From assembly GCA_052035295.1 (NCBI GenBank), contig JBPOHS010000008.1, positions 17,505 to 81,504 of the forward strand: DNA of 64,000 nt, in the 5' to 3' direction. This stretch comes from HdN1 sp052035295 (GTDB taxonomy: Bacteria > Pseudomonadota > Gammaproteobacteria > Pseudomonadales > Ketobacteraceae). The position numbers and the translations under genes are program-made. This document shows positions 1-8,733 of this stretch, in pieces (the stretch's first letter is position 1; each line of letters starts with the position of its first letter). Below the pieces are notes generated by a model, which was given only the letters and a program-made list of their open reading frames with translations, was not told the origin of the DNA and made no database searches.

Positions 1-1179
1 GCCGGGGCTGTGATAGCAGCCCTGGTGCGTGCCGCCCGTCCGCATCCTGATCCCAAATTTTTTGTCGGTACCGGCAAGGTTGAAGAAATCCGGGTCACGC
101 TCGAGAGTGAGCAGGCTGATCTGGTGATTTTCAATCACATCTTGTCTCCCTCCCAGGAACGCAATCTCGAAAAAGCCCTGCAATGCCGGGTGCTCGACCG
201 CACCGGGCTGATCCTCGATATTTTTGCCCAGCGTGCGCGCACGCATGAAGGCAAGTTGCAGGTAGAGCTTGCCCAGCTGGAACACTTGTCGACCCGCCTC
301 GTACGCGGCTGGACTCACCTTGAACGTCAGCGTGGCGGCATCGGTTTGCGCGGCGGCCCCGGGGAAACCCAGCTCGAAACCGATCGTCGGTTGATCCGTC
401 ATCGCATTACGGCCATCCAGAAGCGTCTTGAACAGGTGCGCAAACAGCGGGATCAGGCGCGTCGGGCGCGCAAGCGCAATGAGATTCCCACCGTCTCCCT
501 GGTGGGGTATACCAATGCCGGCAAGTCGACGCTGTTCAATCGAATCACTCAATCCGATGTTTTTGCGGCCAACCAGTTGTTTGCCACGCTTGATCCGACG
601 CTGCGCCGCATAGGTATTGCTGATGTCGGTGTCGTGGTGCTGGCCGATACCGTGGGTTTCATTCGCCATTTGCCGCACAAACTGGTCGAGTCATTTCGTG
701 CGACGCTTGAAGAAAGTCGTGAGTCCGATCTGTTGCTGCATGTCGTGGATGCGTGTTCCGATGAACGTGATGACAATATTTTTCAGGTAAATGAGGTGCT
801 GAAGGAAATTGGTGCGGACCAGATTCCGGTATTGATGGTCTACAACAAGATTGACCTGATGGGCGAGTTCGCGCCCCGGATCGATCGTGACGATCAGGAA
901 AAGCCGGTAGCCGTGTGGTTGTCGGCGCGTTCCGGTGCCGGTTGTGAACTGTTGATCGAGGCGTTGCGGGAACGTCTCGGTAAGGACATGATCGACACCG
1001 ATTTGCATCTCTCCCCTGCAATGGGGCAGCTGCGAGCCGCGCTGTACCGCTTGCAAGCGGTGGCGGCAGAGGAAGTGGATGAATTTGGCGATTGGTGTAT
1101 TCATGTGCGTTTGCCGCGCAAGGACCTCGAGCAAGCCATGAAAAAGCAGGGTGTGACGCTGGAAGATATTTCGCTGTAA
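1..1179 (+). CDS. hflX: GTPase HflX (5' end cut by window)
   Basis: Ribosome-associated GTPase that splits or rescues stalled ribosomes under stress. The reading frame is open from base 1 and the N-terminal part of the HflX domain is missing, so the true start lies upstream; the GTG at position 10 is not a credible start. Visible are the HflX signature around the segment DPKFFVGTGKVEE, a glycine-rich segment (GGIGLRGGPGETQLE), and a G domain with the P-loop GYTNAGKST, the G3 motif DTVGF and the G4 motif NKID. It lies directly upstream of hflK and hflC, the usual gammaproteobacterial order, normally with hfq just outside to the left. Assignment is secure. Confidence 0.96.
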   Translation, partial: AGAVIAALVRAARPHPDPKFFVGTGKVEEIRVTLESEQADLVIFNHILSPSQERNLEKALQCRVLDRTGLILDIFAQRARTHEGKLQVELAQLEHLSTRLVRGWTHLERQRGGIGLRGGPGETQLETDRRLIRHRITAIQKRLEQVRKQRDQARRARKRNEIPTVSLVGYTNAGKSTLFNRITQSDVFAANQLFATLDPTLRRIGIADVGVVVLADTVGFIRHLPHKLVESFRATLEESRESDLLLHVVDACSDERDDNIFQVNEVLKEIGADQIPVLMVYNKIDLMGEFAPRIDRDDQEKPVAVWLSARSGAGCELLIEALRERLGKDMIDTDLHLSPAMGQLRAALYRLQAVAAEEVDEFGDWCIHVRLPRKDLEQAMKKQGVTLEDISL

Positions 1180-1313
1180 AGTCGCTTACAGCTTGCACTC
1201 TGCCGTGACTTCCTAATAATTAGAAACCTGACTATTCATCAAAATCTTGATAAGGATTTGAACCGACGGGATTTTCCGGTCTGAATATCCTGTCAGCCAA
1301 TGTGGAGACTTAT

Positions 1314-2459
1314 ATGGCGTGGAATGAACCGGGTGGCGGACGCAACCCCAATGATCCTTGGCGAAACAAGCAGGACCCTGGGCAGCAGGAGCTCGATGAG
1401 TTCATCCAGAAATTGCAAAACCGTCTGGGCGGTTTGCTCGGTGGGGATGGCAAGGGTGGATACGGCGGACTTGCGCTGATTCTGGTCTTGTTGCTGGCGG
1501 TATGGGCTGCGTTCGGTTTTTATCGTCTTGACCAGGCTGAGCAGGCGGTCGTACTGCGGTTCGGCAAGTTCAACAATATCGTGGGCGCCGGTTTGCACTG
1601 GAATGCTCCGCTCGTCGACAAAGTCTACAAAGTGAACGTGATGCAGCAGAACAACGTTTCGCTGCAGGCCACCATGCTGACCGAAGATGAAAACATCGTC
1701 GATGTTGCCCTTAACGTGCAATATCAGGTGCACGATCCAAAGCAGTATTTCCTGTCGATCGGCGACCCGGAAGAGGCGCTGATGCGTGCTACCGAGAGCG
1801 CATTGCGTCATGTGGTCGGTGGTACCGAAATGGACAGCATCATTACCGAGGGGCGTCAGGTCATGGCGCAGGATGTCACCCTGCGCTTGCAGGAACACCT
1901 GAACCGTTATCAAACCGGTTTGCTTATCACCAAGGTCAACATTGAAGATGCACACCCACCCAAAGAGGTGAAAGGCTCATTTGATGACGTGATCAAGGCC
2001 AAGGAAGATGAAACCCGCCTGCAAAACGAAGCGCAGACTTATGCCAACGGCATTGTTCCCGAAGCACGCGGTAAAGCGCAACGCATGATCGAAGAGGCCA
2101 ACGCTTACAAATCCGAAGTGCTCTCTCGTGCAGAGGGTGAAGCCAATCGCTTTACGCGCTTGCTCGCCGAGTATGCAAAGGCGCCAGAAGTGACGCGCGA
2201 GCGTCTCTACCTCGACACGATGGAGCGGGTGTTGGCCGGAAACACCAAAGTGGTGGTTGATGTCAACAAGACCAATAACGTCCTGTATCTGCCGCTGGGT
2301 GGTGGCACGGGTCCGGCCACGGCAGGCGATACGCTGCCAGCCCTGACACCCGCCATGCAGTCTCCGCTGGTGAATGACGAGCCTGTGCGTGAGAACCTGT
2401 TGCCTTCGGACCGCATTCGTCAAACCCTGGAAAGCCGTCGCTGGGAGCAACGTCCATGA
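1314..2459 (+). CDS. hflK: FtsH protease modulator HflK
   Basis: SPFH/prohibitin-family membrane protein that forms, with HflC, a large periplasmic cage around the FtsH protease. The protein is 381 residues: a Gly/Asn-rich cytoplasmic N-terminus (MAWNEPGGG), one membrane helix near residues 55-75, then the SPFH domain and a helical C-terminal region. I chose the ATG at 1314 over the GTG at 1302 because MAWNEPGG is the conserved HflK start and a GGAG Shine-Dalgarno lies 7 bases upstream of it. The stop codon overlaps the hflC start, implying translational coupling. Confidence 0.97.
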   Translation: MAWNEPGGGRNPNDPWRNKQDPGQQELDEFIQKLQNRLGGLLGGDGKGGYGGLALILVLLLAVWAAFGFYRLDQAEQAVVLRFGKFNNIVGAGLHWNAPLVDKVYKVNVMQQNNVSLQATMLTEDENIVDVALNVQYQVHDPKQYFLSIGDPEEALMRATESALRHVVGGTEMDSIITEGRQVMAQDVTLRLQEHLNRYQTGLLITKVNIEDAHPPKEVKGSFDDVIKAKEDETRLQNEAQTYANGIVPEARGKAQRMIEEANAYKSEVLSRAEGEANRFTRLLAEYAKAPEVTRERLYLDTMERVLAGNTKVVVDVNKTNNVLYLPLGGGTGPATAGDTLPALTPAMQSPLVNDEPVRENLLPSDRIRQTLESRRWEQRP

Positions 2460-3331
2460 ATTCGAAAATTTTGAGTGTCATTGTCGCCATCGGCGTGTCG
2501 CTGCTGTTTGGCCCACTATTCCTCAAGGTCATCAACCAGCATGAGCGCGGCATCATGCTGCGTTTTGGTGAAATCACCGAATTTGATCTGCAACCCGGTT
2601 TGTATTTCACGGTGCCCATGTTTCGCGAGCCTCGTATCTTCGATGGGCGTGTGCTCAGCATCGACATGCGTCCCGAAGAGTATTTGACGCAAGAGAAAAA
2701 ACGTTTGATCGTGGATTCTTTTGTCATGTGGAAGATTTCCAACCCCTCGCTGTATTACACGGCGACCGGTGGTGGATTACGTGATCAGGCCAGCCGTCTG
2801 TTGGCACCGCGTATCAATGAAGGTTTGCGCAACAAATTCGGTGAGCGCTCGGTGTACGAAGTTATTGCCGGCGAGCGCGAACTGTTGATGACCGATCTCG
2901 TCAAGGAAGTCAGCAAGAAAGCGCAGGATGAGCTGGGTGTTGAGGTCGTCGACGTTCGTGTCAATCGCATCGAGTTGCCGCCCAATGTTATCGATTCGGT
3001 GTATAACCGCATGCGTGCAGAGCGTGAGCGCGAAGCTCGCGAGCACCGTTCCCGCGGTACTGAACTCGCCGAGGGTATTCGTGCCGATGCGGATCGTCAG
3101 CGCACCATTATTATGGCGAACGCCTATAAAAAGGCGCAGGACACGCGTGGTGAAGGTGATGCCGCTGCGGCAGCTGCTTATGCCCACGCCTATTCCGCCG
3201 ATAAGGAATTCTATGCTTTTTATCGCAGTCTGAACGCCTACAAGCAGGCGTTTGGTGGCGGCAAGGATGTCATGGTGCTTGAGCCGGACAGTGATTTCTT
3301 CAAGTACATGAATTCAGCAAAAGGCAATTGA
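2456..3331 (+). CDS. hflC: FtsH protease modulator HflC
   Basis: Partner of HflK in the FtsH-associated membrane complex. The protein is 291 residues with an N-terminal membrane anchor (about residues 5-22), an SPFH domain and a charged helical segment rich in Arg/Glu (around residues 180-215) followed by a conserved C-terminal segment ending near a YKQAFGGGKDVMVLEP-type motif. The start codon overlaps the hflK stop by four bases (ATGA). A hairpin follows the stop at 3343-3365. Length and domain order match the family. Confidence 0.97.
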   Translation: MNSKILSVIVAIGVSLLFGPLFLKVINQHERGIMLRFGEITEFDLQPGLYFTVPMFREPRIFDGRVLSIDMRPEEYLTQEKKRLIVDSFVMWKISNPSLYYTATGGGLRDQASRLLAPRINEGLRNKFGERSVYEVIAGERELLMTDLVKEVSKKAQDELGVEVVDVRVNRIELPPNVIDSVYNRMRAEREREAREHRSRGTELAEGIRADADRQRTIIMANAYKKAQDTRGEGDAAAAAAYAHAYSADKEFYAFYRSLNAYKQAFGGGKDVMVLEPDSDFFKYMNSAKGN

Positions 3332-3342
3332 TCCCCGCTCCA

Positions 3343-3380
3343 CAGGTGTCTCGCTGAGGCACCTGTTCTTCCCCCCCCCC
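3343..3380 (+). terminator. Hairpin after hflC with C10 tract
   Basis: CAGGTGTCTC (3343-3352) pairs with GAGGCACCTG (3356-3365), including one G-T wobble, with loop GCT. It is followed by TTCTT and a run of ten C (3371-3380). The position after the hflC stop suggests a transcription terminator; the poor T tract makes it less certain. Confidence 0.5.
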
Positions 3381-3404
3381 TCAAACTTTGGGCTTCTATT
3401 TCGT

Positions 3405-3872
3405 TCAGTGTGCATCCCTGTGTAAGCTGATGGCGTGCTGATGCGCCTGAACAAACGCGGGCGGCATTCGCGCAGGCTTTCCCTTGCGAATATCAATACA
3501 GGCATAGCGACAGGTGGCCCGCATCAAGGTTTTTTGATCGTCCTTGCGTATCAGTTGAAATTGACGGGCGGATTGCAGGCGTTCGTCGCTTTCGGTAATC
3601 CAGGTGCCGAGAATCAGGCGATCACCGGAATAGGCCGAGGCGATATAATCAATCTCGGTGCGAATGATGGCCATGGCACGCCCCTCCTTTTCCTGTAACT
3701 CCCAGCCCATCCCTATCTGCTCGACGTGCTGCCAACTGATGGTTTGCATCCATTGAACGTAGTGCGTGTTGTTGGTATGGCCCAGCCTGTCCATGTGGCT
3801 GGCTTCCACCAGAATGTCGAGCGTGAAGGGATGGGGGCGATCCCAGGGCAGCGCCAACACTGAATTCGTCAT
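3405..3872 (-). CDS. Acyl-CoA thioesterase, 4HBT/YbgC-like
   Basis: Predicted hotdog-fold thioesterase of 155 residues hydrolysing an acyl-CoA; the substrate cannot be told from sequence. The segment HMDRLGHTNNTHYVQW is the typical 4HBT active-site motif (D, then H/N after a small loop). I chose the ATG at 3872 rather than the longer frame start at 3923, because homologues begin shortly before the active-site motif and the upstream extension looks non-coding; an AGGA lies upstream at slightly long spacing. It faces the hflC gene convergently and stands alone, so its operon context gives no clue. Confidence 0.8.
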   Translation of the reverse strand: MTNSVLALPWDRPHPFTLDILVEASHMDRLGHTNNTHYVQWMQTISWQHVEQIGMGWELQEKEGRAMAIIRTEIDYIASAYSGDRLILGTWITESDERLQSARQFQLIRKDDQKTLMRATCRYACIDIRKGKPARMPPAFVQAHQHAISLHRDAH

Positions 3873-4006
3873 GATTGGAAAATATCCTGTACAAGTAATC
3901 GAACGTGTGGGGAAGCATATCAATACAGCAGACAGGGCATAAGGCGTGGGCGGGCCAAAGACAGAACCGATGAGTCAAAAAACAATCCCCTCCCTGGGGG
4001 CGGTCA

Positions 4007-4046
4007 TGGTAGAATCCTGCGCGCCGGGCCTAGCCCCGGCTTTTTT
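4007..4046 (+). promoter_or_regulatory. Extended -10 followed at once by hairpin and T6, upstream of hisZ
   Basis: TGGTAGAAT (4007-4015) is a good extended -10 element. Seven bases later GCCGGG (4023-4028) pairs with CCCGGC (4035-4040) around CCTAGC, followed by six T (4041-4046). Read as RNA, a transcript started at about 4021 would begin with this hairpin. It may be the hisZ promoter with a structured 5' end, or a terminator or attenuator just before hisZ. A clear -35 box was not seen. Confidence 0.45.
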
Positions 4047-4076
4047 ATGTGTACACCTTGGGAAATCGAGCACGCA

Positions 4077-5270
4077 ATGACTCTCGCCGACCGTTGGCTG
4101 TTGCCAGAAGGCATCGAAGAATTGCTTCCACCTGAAGCCGCACGCCTTGAGCAGCTTCGCCGTCATCTACTGGATCTCTACCGCGCATGGGGCTATGAGC
4201 AGGTTTTTCCTCCGCTCATCGAGTTCCTTGAGTCGTTGTTGACGGGGGCCGGAAACGATCTTGCACTGCAGACCTTTCGACTGACCGATCCGTTGACCGG
4301 GCGGCAGATGGGCATTCGTGCCGACATGACGCCCCAGATCTCCCGTATGGATGCGCATTCCCTCACGCAGGAAGGCCCCAACCGCCTGTGCTATGCCGGG
4401 CATGTGTTGCATGCCAAGCCGGCGACCCTGGCGGCTTCGCGTGCCATTATCCAGATTGGCGCAGAGCTCTATGGGCATGCGGGCGTCGAGAGCGACGCTG
4501 AAATCGTATTGCTGATGCTCGAAACCTTGCAGGCGGCCGGGCTTTCCGGTGTGCATCTGGATCTGGGCCACGTCGCCATTTATCGGGCATTGGCCGATCA
4601 GGCCGGTTTGGATGCTGACGCCGAATGGCGATTGTTCGAAATTTTTCAGCGCAAGGCGGTTCCTGAGCTGGAAGATTTCTTGCGCAATGAAATGACCGAC
4701 CCGGTGGCCAGCGAGCGCTTTCGTATCTTGATTCAGCTGGCCGGTGATGAGTCCGTGCTTGATGAGGCGCGTGTGGCTCTGGCAGGTTCACCTGCTGCCG
4801 TTTTCGCCGCCATAGACGACCTCAAATACATCGCTGATATTGCCCGGCAGCGCAATCCGGGCGTTGTACTCTATTTCGATCTGGGCGAACTGCGCGGGTA
4901 TCATTACCACACGGGGCCCGTTTTTAGCGCTTATCTGCCGGGCATCGGGCATGCGGTGGCAAGCGGCGGTCGTTATGACAAAATTGGCGAAGTATACGGT
5001 CGTGCGCGACCCGCTACCGGCTTCAGTACCGATCTGGCGCGGCTGGTAAAATGGGCCAACGTCAACACGACAGCAGTGCGTCGCATTTCCGCGCCGTTTA
5101 CCAGCGACCCGACGTTATGGGCGCGAATTGCCGAACTGCGTGCAGGCGGCGATGTTGTGGTGCAAGCCCTGCCGGGTGATTCCCGTTCGCTGTTTGCACA
5201 AGGGTGCAATTTTCAATTGATTTCAGTGTCAGAGCAGTGGCAAGTCGTGCCACTCCCTGAAAATGTGTGA
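4077..5270 (+). CDS. hisZ: ATP phosphoribosyltransferase regulatory subunit HisZ
   Basis: Paralogue of the histidyl-tRNA synthetase catalytic core that partners with short-form HisG to make the first enzyme of histidine synthesis and lets it respond to histidine. The protein is 397 residues, shorter than HisS because the anticodon-binding domain is absent. Class II motif 2-like residues are seen around GIRADMTPQISR, and the segment YFDLGELRGYHYHTGPVF corresponds to the histidine-binding region. The ATG at 4077 gives the standard start MTLADRWLLPEG; the start at 4047 would add a non-conserved leader. It sits 48 bases upstream of purA, as in Pseudomonas. Confidence 0.95.
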   Translation: MTLADRWLLPEGIEELLPPEAARLEQLRRHLLDLYRAWGYEQVFPPLIEFLESLLTGAGNDLALQTFRLTDPLTGRQMGIRADMTPQISRMDAHSLTQEGPNRLCYAGHVLHAKPATLAASRAIIQIGAELYGHAGVESDAEIVLLMLETLQAAGLSGVHLDLGHVAIYRALADQAGLDADAEWRLFEIFQRKAVPELEDFLRNEMTDPVASERFRILIQLAGDESVLDEARVALAGSPAAVFAAIDDLKYIADIARQRNPGVVLYFDLGELRGYHYHTGPVFSAYLPGIGHAVASGGRYDKIGEVYGRARPATGFSTDLARLVKWANVNTTAVRRISAPFTSDPTLWARIAELRAGGDVVVQALPGDSRSLFAQGCNFQLISVSEQWQVVPLPENV

Positions 5271-5318
5271 AGCATACAGATATTCCAGAACCAGCACCTT
5301 ACGGAGAGCCTAAGTCAA

Positions 5319-6617
5319 ATGGGCAAAAGTGTAGTTATCCTCGGTACCCAATGGGGTGATGAAGGAAAAGGCAAAATTGTGGATCTGTTGACTGACCGCG
5401 CAGCGTGCGTTGCACGTTTCCAGGGCGGCCACAACGCAGGTCATACGCTCGTGATCGACGGCGTCAGAACGGCATTGCACCTGATTCCTTCGGGAATCCT
5501 GCGCGATAACGTGCAGTGTCTGATCGGCAACGGCGTGGTGTTGGCACCTGATGCACTGCTCAAGGAAATGACCATGCTCGAAGAGCGTGGAGTTCCCGTG
5601 CGTGAGCGTCTGCGCATCAGCCCTGCCTGTCCCTTGATTCTTTCCTATCACGTTGCACTCGACCGGGCGCGTGAAGTAGCACGCGGTGCAGCAAAAATCG
5701 GTACCACCGGTCGTGGTATCGGGCCTGCTTATGAAGACAAGGTGGCAAGACGTGGTCTGCGCCTGGGTGACGTTTTCCATCGTGAGCGTCTGGCATCCAA
5801 ATTGGGTGAAGTGCTCGACTACCACAATTTCGTGCTCAAGCATTACTACAAGTCCGACATTATCGATTTCCAGCAAACGCTTGATGAAGTGATGGCGCTG
5901 GCTGAGCATATCAAGCCAATGGTGGCTGATGTTACCGCGATCCTGCATGCGCATCGCGAAGCGGGCAACAACATCATGTTCGAAGGTGCGCAAGGGACTT
6001 TGCTCGATATCGATCACGGCACTTATCCGTTTGTCACGTCGTCCAATACCAGCGCAGGTGGTACCGCCACTGGTAGTGGTTTCGGCCCTTGCTATCTGGA
6101 TGAAGTGCTCGGCATTACCAAGGCCTATACCACCCGGGTAGGATCCGGCCCGTTCCCCACAGAATTGTTCGATGAAGTGGGCGAGCATCTCGCTGTCAAA
6201 GGCCGTGAAGTTGGCACGACTACCGGGCGTCCGCGCCGTTGCGGCTGGTTTGACGCCGTTGCGCTGCGTCGTGCGATCCAGATCAATTCGGTATCCGGCC
6301 TGTGCATTACCAAGCTTGACGTCCTCGACGGGCTCGATGCCGTTCGCCTGTGTGTTGGCTACAAGGATGCTGCTGGTCGCGAAATTACGGCATTCCCGGT
6401 CGACGCGGCCGACTACGATGGCATCGTGCCGATTTACGAAGAAATACCCGGCTGGAAGGAGTCGACGTTCGGCGCCCGCCGTCTTGAGGATCTGCCAGCC
6501 AATGCGCGAGCCTACATCAAGGTGCTGGAAGAAGCGGTGGGTGCACCGGTTGACATCATTTCGACCGGTCCTGACCGTAACGAAACCATCATCTTGCGTC
6601 ATCCATATGATGCTTGA
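5319..6617 (+). CDS. purA: Adenylosuccinate synthetase PurA
   Basis: Cytosolic GTP-dependent enzyme that joins IMP and aspartate to adenylosuccinate in AMP synthesis. The protein is 432 residues, the normal length. The N-terminal P-loop-like GDEGKGK, the GHNAGHT motif with its catalytic His, the segment GTTGRGIGPAYEDK and TTTGRPRRCGWFD are all present. GGAG upstream of the ATG serves as ribosome binding site. A strong terminator at 6641-6676 closes the unit. Confidence 0.98.
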   Translation: MGKSVVILGTQWGDEGKGKIVDLLTDRAACVARFQGGHNAGHTLVIDGVRTALHLIPSGILRDNVQCLIGNGVVLAPDALLKEMTMLEERGVPVRERLRISPACPLILSYHVALDRAREVARGAAKIGTTGRGIGPAYEDKVARRGLRLGDVFHRERLASKLGEVLDYHNFVLKHYYKSDIIDFQQTLDEVMALAEHIKPMVADVTAILHAHREAGNNIMFEGAQGTLLDIDHGTYPFVTSSNTSAGGTATGSGFGPCYLDEVLGITKAYTTRVGSGPFPTELFDEVGEHLAVKGREVGTTTGRPRRCGWFDAVALRRAIQINSVSGLCITKLDVLDGLDAVRLCVGYKDAAGREITAFPVDAADYDGIVPIYEEIPGWKESTFGARRLEDLPANARAYIKVLEEAVGAPVDIISTGPDRNETIILRHPYDA

Positions 6618-6640
6618 TTAGCAACAAACAGATGTCATCC

Positions 6641-6676
6641 AAAAAAGGCGGCCTGCCAAAACAGGCCGCCTTTTTT
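6641..6676 (+). terminator. Rho-independent terminator after purA
   Basis: GGCGGCCTG (6647-6655) pairs perfectly with CAGGCCGCC (6662-6670) around CCAAAA; six A precede and six T follow, so it can also work on the minus strand. Confidence 0.93.
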
Positions 6677-7008
6677 ATTGCCTGGCGGCCTCGGTTTGCG
6701 TTGTCACATGGCGGCCGGAGTGAGTGTCAGGGTTTTTAAATAATGCCTATTTTAACAGGTTATTCTGGCGTTTATCGGGGTGGCGTCGGTGCCGTTTTGG
6801 AGCTTAATGTGGGCGTTATTCTGTTGGGTGAATTATCTGTTTAAATATATAGTAGTCAGGGTTCATTGCTTTCAATCCGAATGGCGGGATTTGTTCAAAA
6901 CGACATCCGGGAATATTTCCCGTTTGTCGTAAAGCGCAATGCAATTCATTCGGAAACAAGCAACGCATTTGCCGGGACACTTTCGGTGCATTTCTCAAAT
7001 AGCCTGAC
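6677..7008. other. Intergenic stretch without recognised gene
   Basis: Between the purA terminator and the end of the NUDIX gene. Short frames here show no recognisable protein or ribosome binding site. No RNA gene or repeat was identified. Confidence 0.5.
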
Positions 7009-7674
7009 TCAAACCTCAAATATGTACTCCCAGTTGCCATTGTGCGGTTGCACGAGGCGATGACGAGCACCTGGCAGCTCCGGATTTGCATCTCTATAGC
7101 CAGCATCGTCGTTGTAGAGATAGACGAAGCCATCGGCTGATTTGACCACGGTGGGTTGTATTTGTATGGGCTCGCGGGCACTAAAAAATGCCAGCGCATC
7201 GGAAACTGTAACAAAAGGTTTGAGTTGGGTAAGGGTTACAAATGTCGGCGGTGGCAGTTCTATTTTCTTGTCTGCCTGGGCTGCAAGCGCGCTTGCCGGC
7301 GTGTGCCATTCGAACGCATGGATTTCTCCACCGTCGATCTGAACGGCCTTGTCAGTGACCGGCGCCAGAAAAAACCAGGTGCTGAAACGCTTGGGGCGTA
7401 TCACCGGTGTTGTCCAGTGGGAGAAATAAAGCAGGTCGTTATCCTTGATGTGGATGCCTGCTTCCTCATGCGTTTCGCGCACGGCAGCGAGGCGAGCGGC
7501 TTTTAAAGGGTCGCCCTCTGCTGCCGAGTACTCGCATTCATCAATCCGTCCGCCCGGAAAAACCCAGCTTCCGCCGTAGGCAATATCTGAATTCCGGCGC
7601 AATAGCAGCACTTTAAGGCCGCTGGGCGTGTCTCTCAATAGAATTACGGTGGCGGATGGAATCGGTTCGGACAT
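7009..7674 (-). CDS. NUDIX hydrolase (NUDT19/CoA-diphosphatase-like)
   Basis: Predicted hydrolase of nucleoside diphosphates linked to another moiety, 221 residues. The Nudix box is present but expanded: GGRIDE is followed, after an insertion of about a dozen residues, by AARLAAVRETHEEAGI, which carries the metal-binding REtxEE core. This split box is known from the eukaryotic NUDT19-like group and related bacterial enzymes. I chose the ATG at 7674 (MSEPIPSATVILLRD), which has AGGAAAA upstream; the longer start at 7722 adds an unrelated leader. The substrate is unknown and the gene stands alone. Confidence 0.82.
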   Translation of the reverse strand: MSEPIPSATVILLRDTPSGLKVLLLRRNSDIAYGGSWVFPGGRIDECEYSAAEGDPLKAARLAAVRETHEEAGIHIKDNDLLYFSHWTTPVIRPKRFSTWFFLAPVTDKAVQIDGGEIHAFEWHTPASALAAQADKKIELPPPTFVTLTQLKPFVTVSDALAFFSAREPIQIQPTVVKSADGFVYLYNDDAGYRDANPELPGARHRLVQPHNGNWEYIFEV

Positions 7675-8215
7675 GGTCGATTTTCCTGAATTTTGATAGT
7701 GAGCCAAGAGTGGGGGAACCAATTTATGGTGTCAAGCCAGCCAATTCCTGCCGCAATGGGAATCCACGCGGACCATGCCGAGGGGATGAGGTGCAGAATG
7801 GTCGTCGAGAACGAATTCCGGTTTGACCGAACCGGAACGGGCAGAGTGCAAATGGTGTCGGAGACATGGGGCGCTGCCCGAAACAATTAAAAAAAAGGCG
7901 GTAAAAATAGTGTTTTTTGGATTTATGCCGGAAGGCCTCGAAAGCTTGTGGCGTGACGTGGCGGCAGTAACGGAGTGTGTTCCTGTTGGCTCGTCGGCAG
8001 GTTGCCGGTGGTCATAATGGGCGTTATGTCGGGCATCGAAAGGGCTTTCATTCATCACGAATTATCGATTTGTTGCGCTTGGACAATAAACAATGTGCAG
8101 TTTTTTTATCTTGACCTCGTGAATTTTAAATAATGTGTTATGCTTTCACCTAAGCGCGCTTGTTGGGTAATTTTTCGGGCGTGCGATTTTGTCTTTAACG
8201 AGAGGAAAACGAGAA
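7675..8215. other. Long intergenic region, A+T-rich toward 8215
   Basis: About 540 bases upstream of the NUDIX start and of the Lys-Ala protein. It holds a perfect hairpin, TTCCGGTT (7816-7823) with AACCGGAA (7830-7837), loop TGACCG. The last 120 bases are A+T-rich and contain TTGACC at 8111, so the promoter of the downstream gene is probably here. I could not support a coding frame or an RNA gene. Confidence 0.5.
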
Positions 8216-8668
8216 ATGGCACGCGCTAAATCCGCTAAACCCAAAAAAACGGCTAGCAAAGCCAAGCCTGCAGCCAAAAAAGCTGCAGCTACTTCTGGTG
8301 TATCTGAGCTGCAAGCCAAATTGAAAGCTGCTACCGCTGCTTCCAAGTCAGCTAAAAAGGCTGCCAGCGAAGCTGCTGCTGAAGTCAAAAAGCTGAAAAC
8401 TGCAGTTGCCAAAGCTAAAAAACAAGCTGCGGCAGAGAAGAAAGCTGCCAAGGCTGCTAAAGCAAAAGCGAAACCCGCCAAAGCGAAAGCAAAAGCCAAA
8501 GCGAAGGCTGCCAAGCCCGCCGCCAAAAAAGCTGCTGCTGCGCCGAAAAAGCGTGGTCGTCCTGCCAAGGCTGCCAAGCCGAAAGCAGCTCCTGCCAAAG
8601 CAAAAGCTGCTGGCAAGCGCGGTCGTCCCAAGAAAGCTGCTGCAGCTCCGGCTCCAGCCGCAGAATAA
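8216..8668 (+). CDS. Histone H1/AlgP-like Lys-Ala-rich protein
   Basis: A 150-residue protein made almost wholly of Lys, Ala and Pro, with repeats of KAKAKPAKAK and AAKPKAAPAK type and two RGRP segments (KKRGRPAK, GKRGRPKK), which are AT-hook-like minor-groove binders. The composition matches bacterial histone-H1-like proteins such as AlgP/AlgR3 of Pseudomonas, which bind DNA and affect transcription. The first 75 residues are less repetitive and may form a helix (SELQAKLKAATAASKSAKKAA). The ATG at 8216 follows AGAGGAAA; the start at 8189 is less likely. A strong terminator lies at 8707-8733. Function beyond DNA binding is inference. Confidence 0.85.
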   Translation: MARAKSAKPKKTASKAKPAAKKAAATSGVSELQAKLKAATAASKSAKKAASEAAAEVKKLKTAVAKAKKQAAAEKKAAKAAKAKAKPAKAKAKAKAKAAKPAAKKAAAAPKKRGRPAKAAKPKAAPAKAKAAGKRGRPKKAAAAPAPAAE

Positions 8669-8706
8669 TCGACGTAACGTCGTTATTCCCGGGCATCGCC
8701 CGAAAC

Positions 8707-8733
8707 AAAAAACGCCCCTTGTGGGCGTTTTTT
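8707..8733 (+). terminator. Rho-independent terminator after Lys-Ala protein gene
   Basis: AAAAAACGCCC (8707-8717) pairs with GGGCGTTTTTT (8723-8733), loop CTTGT. The symmetry allows use on both strands. Confidence 0.9.

Noticed and set aside
3371..3380. Run of ten C between hflC and the thioesterase
   Set aside because: It could vary in length, but it lies outside any coding frame and downstream of both convergent genes, so phase variation is unlikely.
5310..6602. 430-codon minus-strand frame opposite purA
   Set aside because: It is an antisense shadow of a certain gene; the length follows from codon bias.
7816..7837. Perfect hairpin TTCCGGTT/AACCGGAA as an operator or terminator
   Set aside because: It has no T tract and no neighbouring regulator; noted only as part of the intergenic region.
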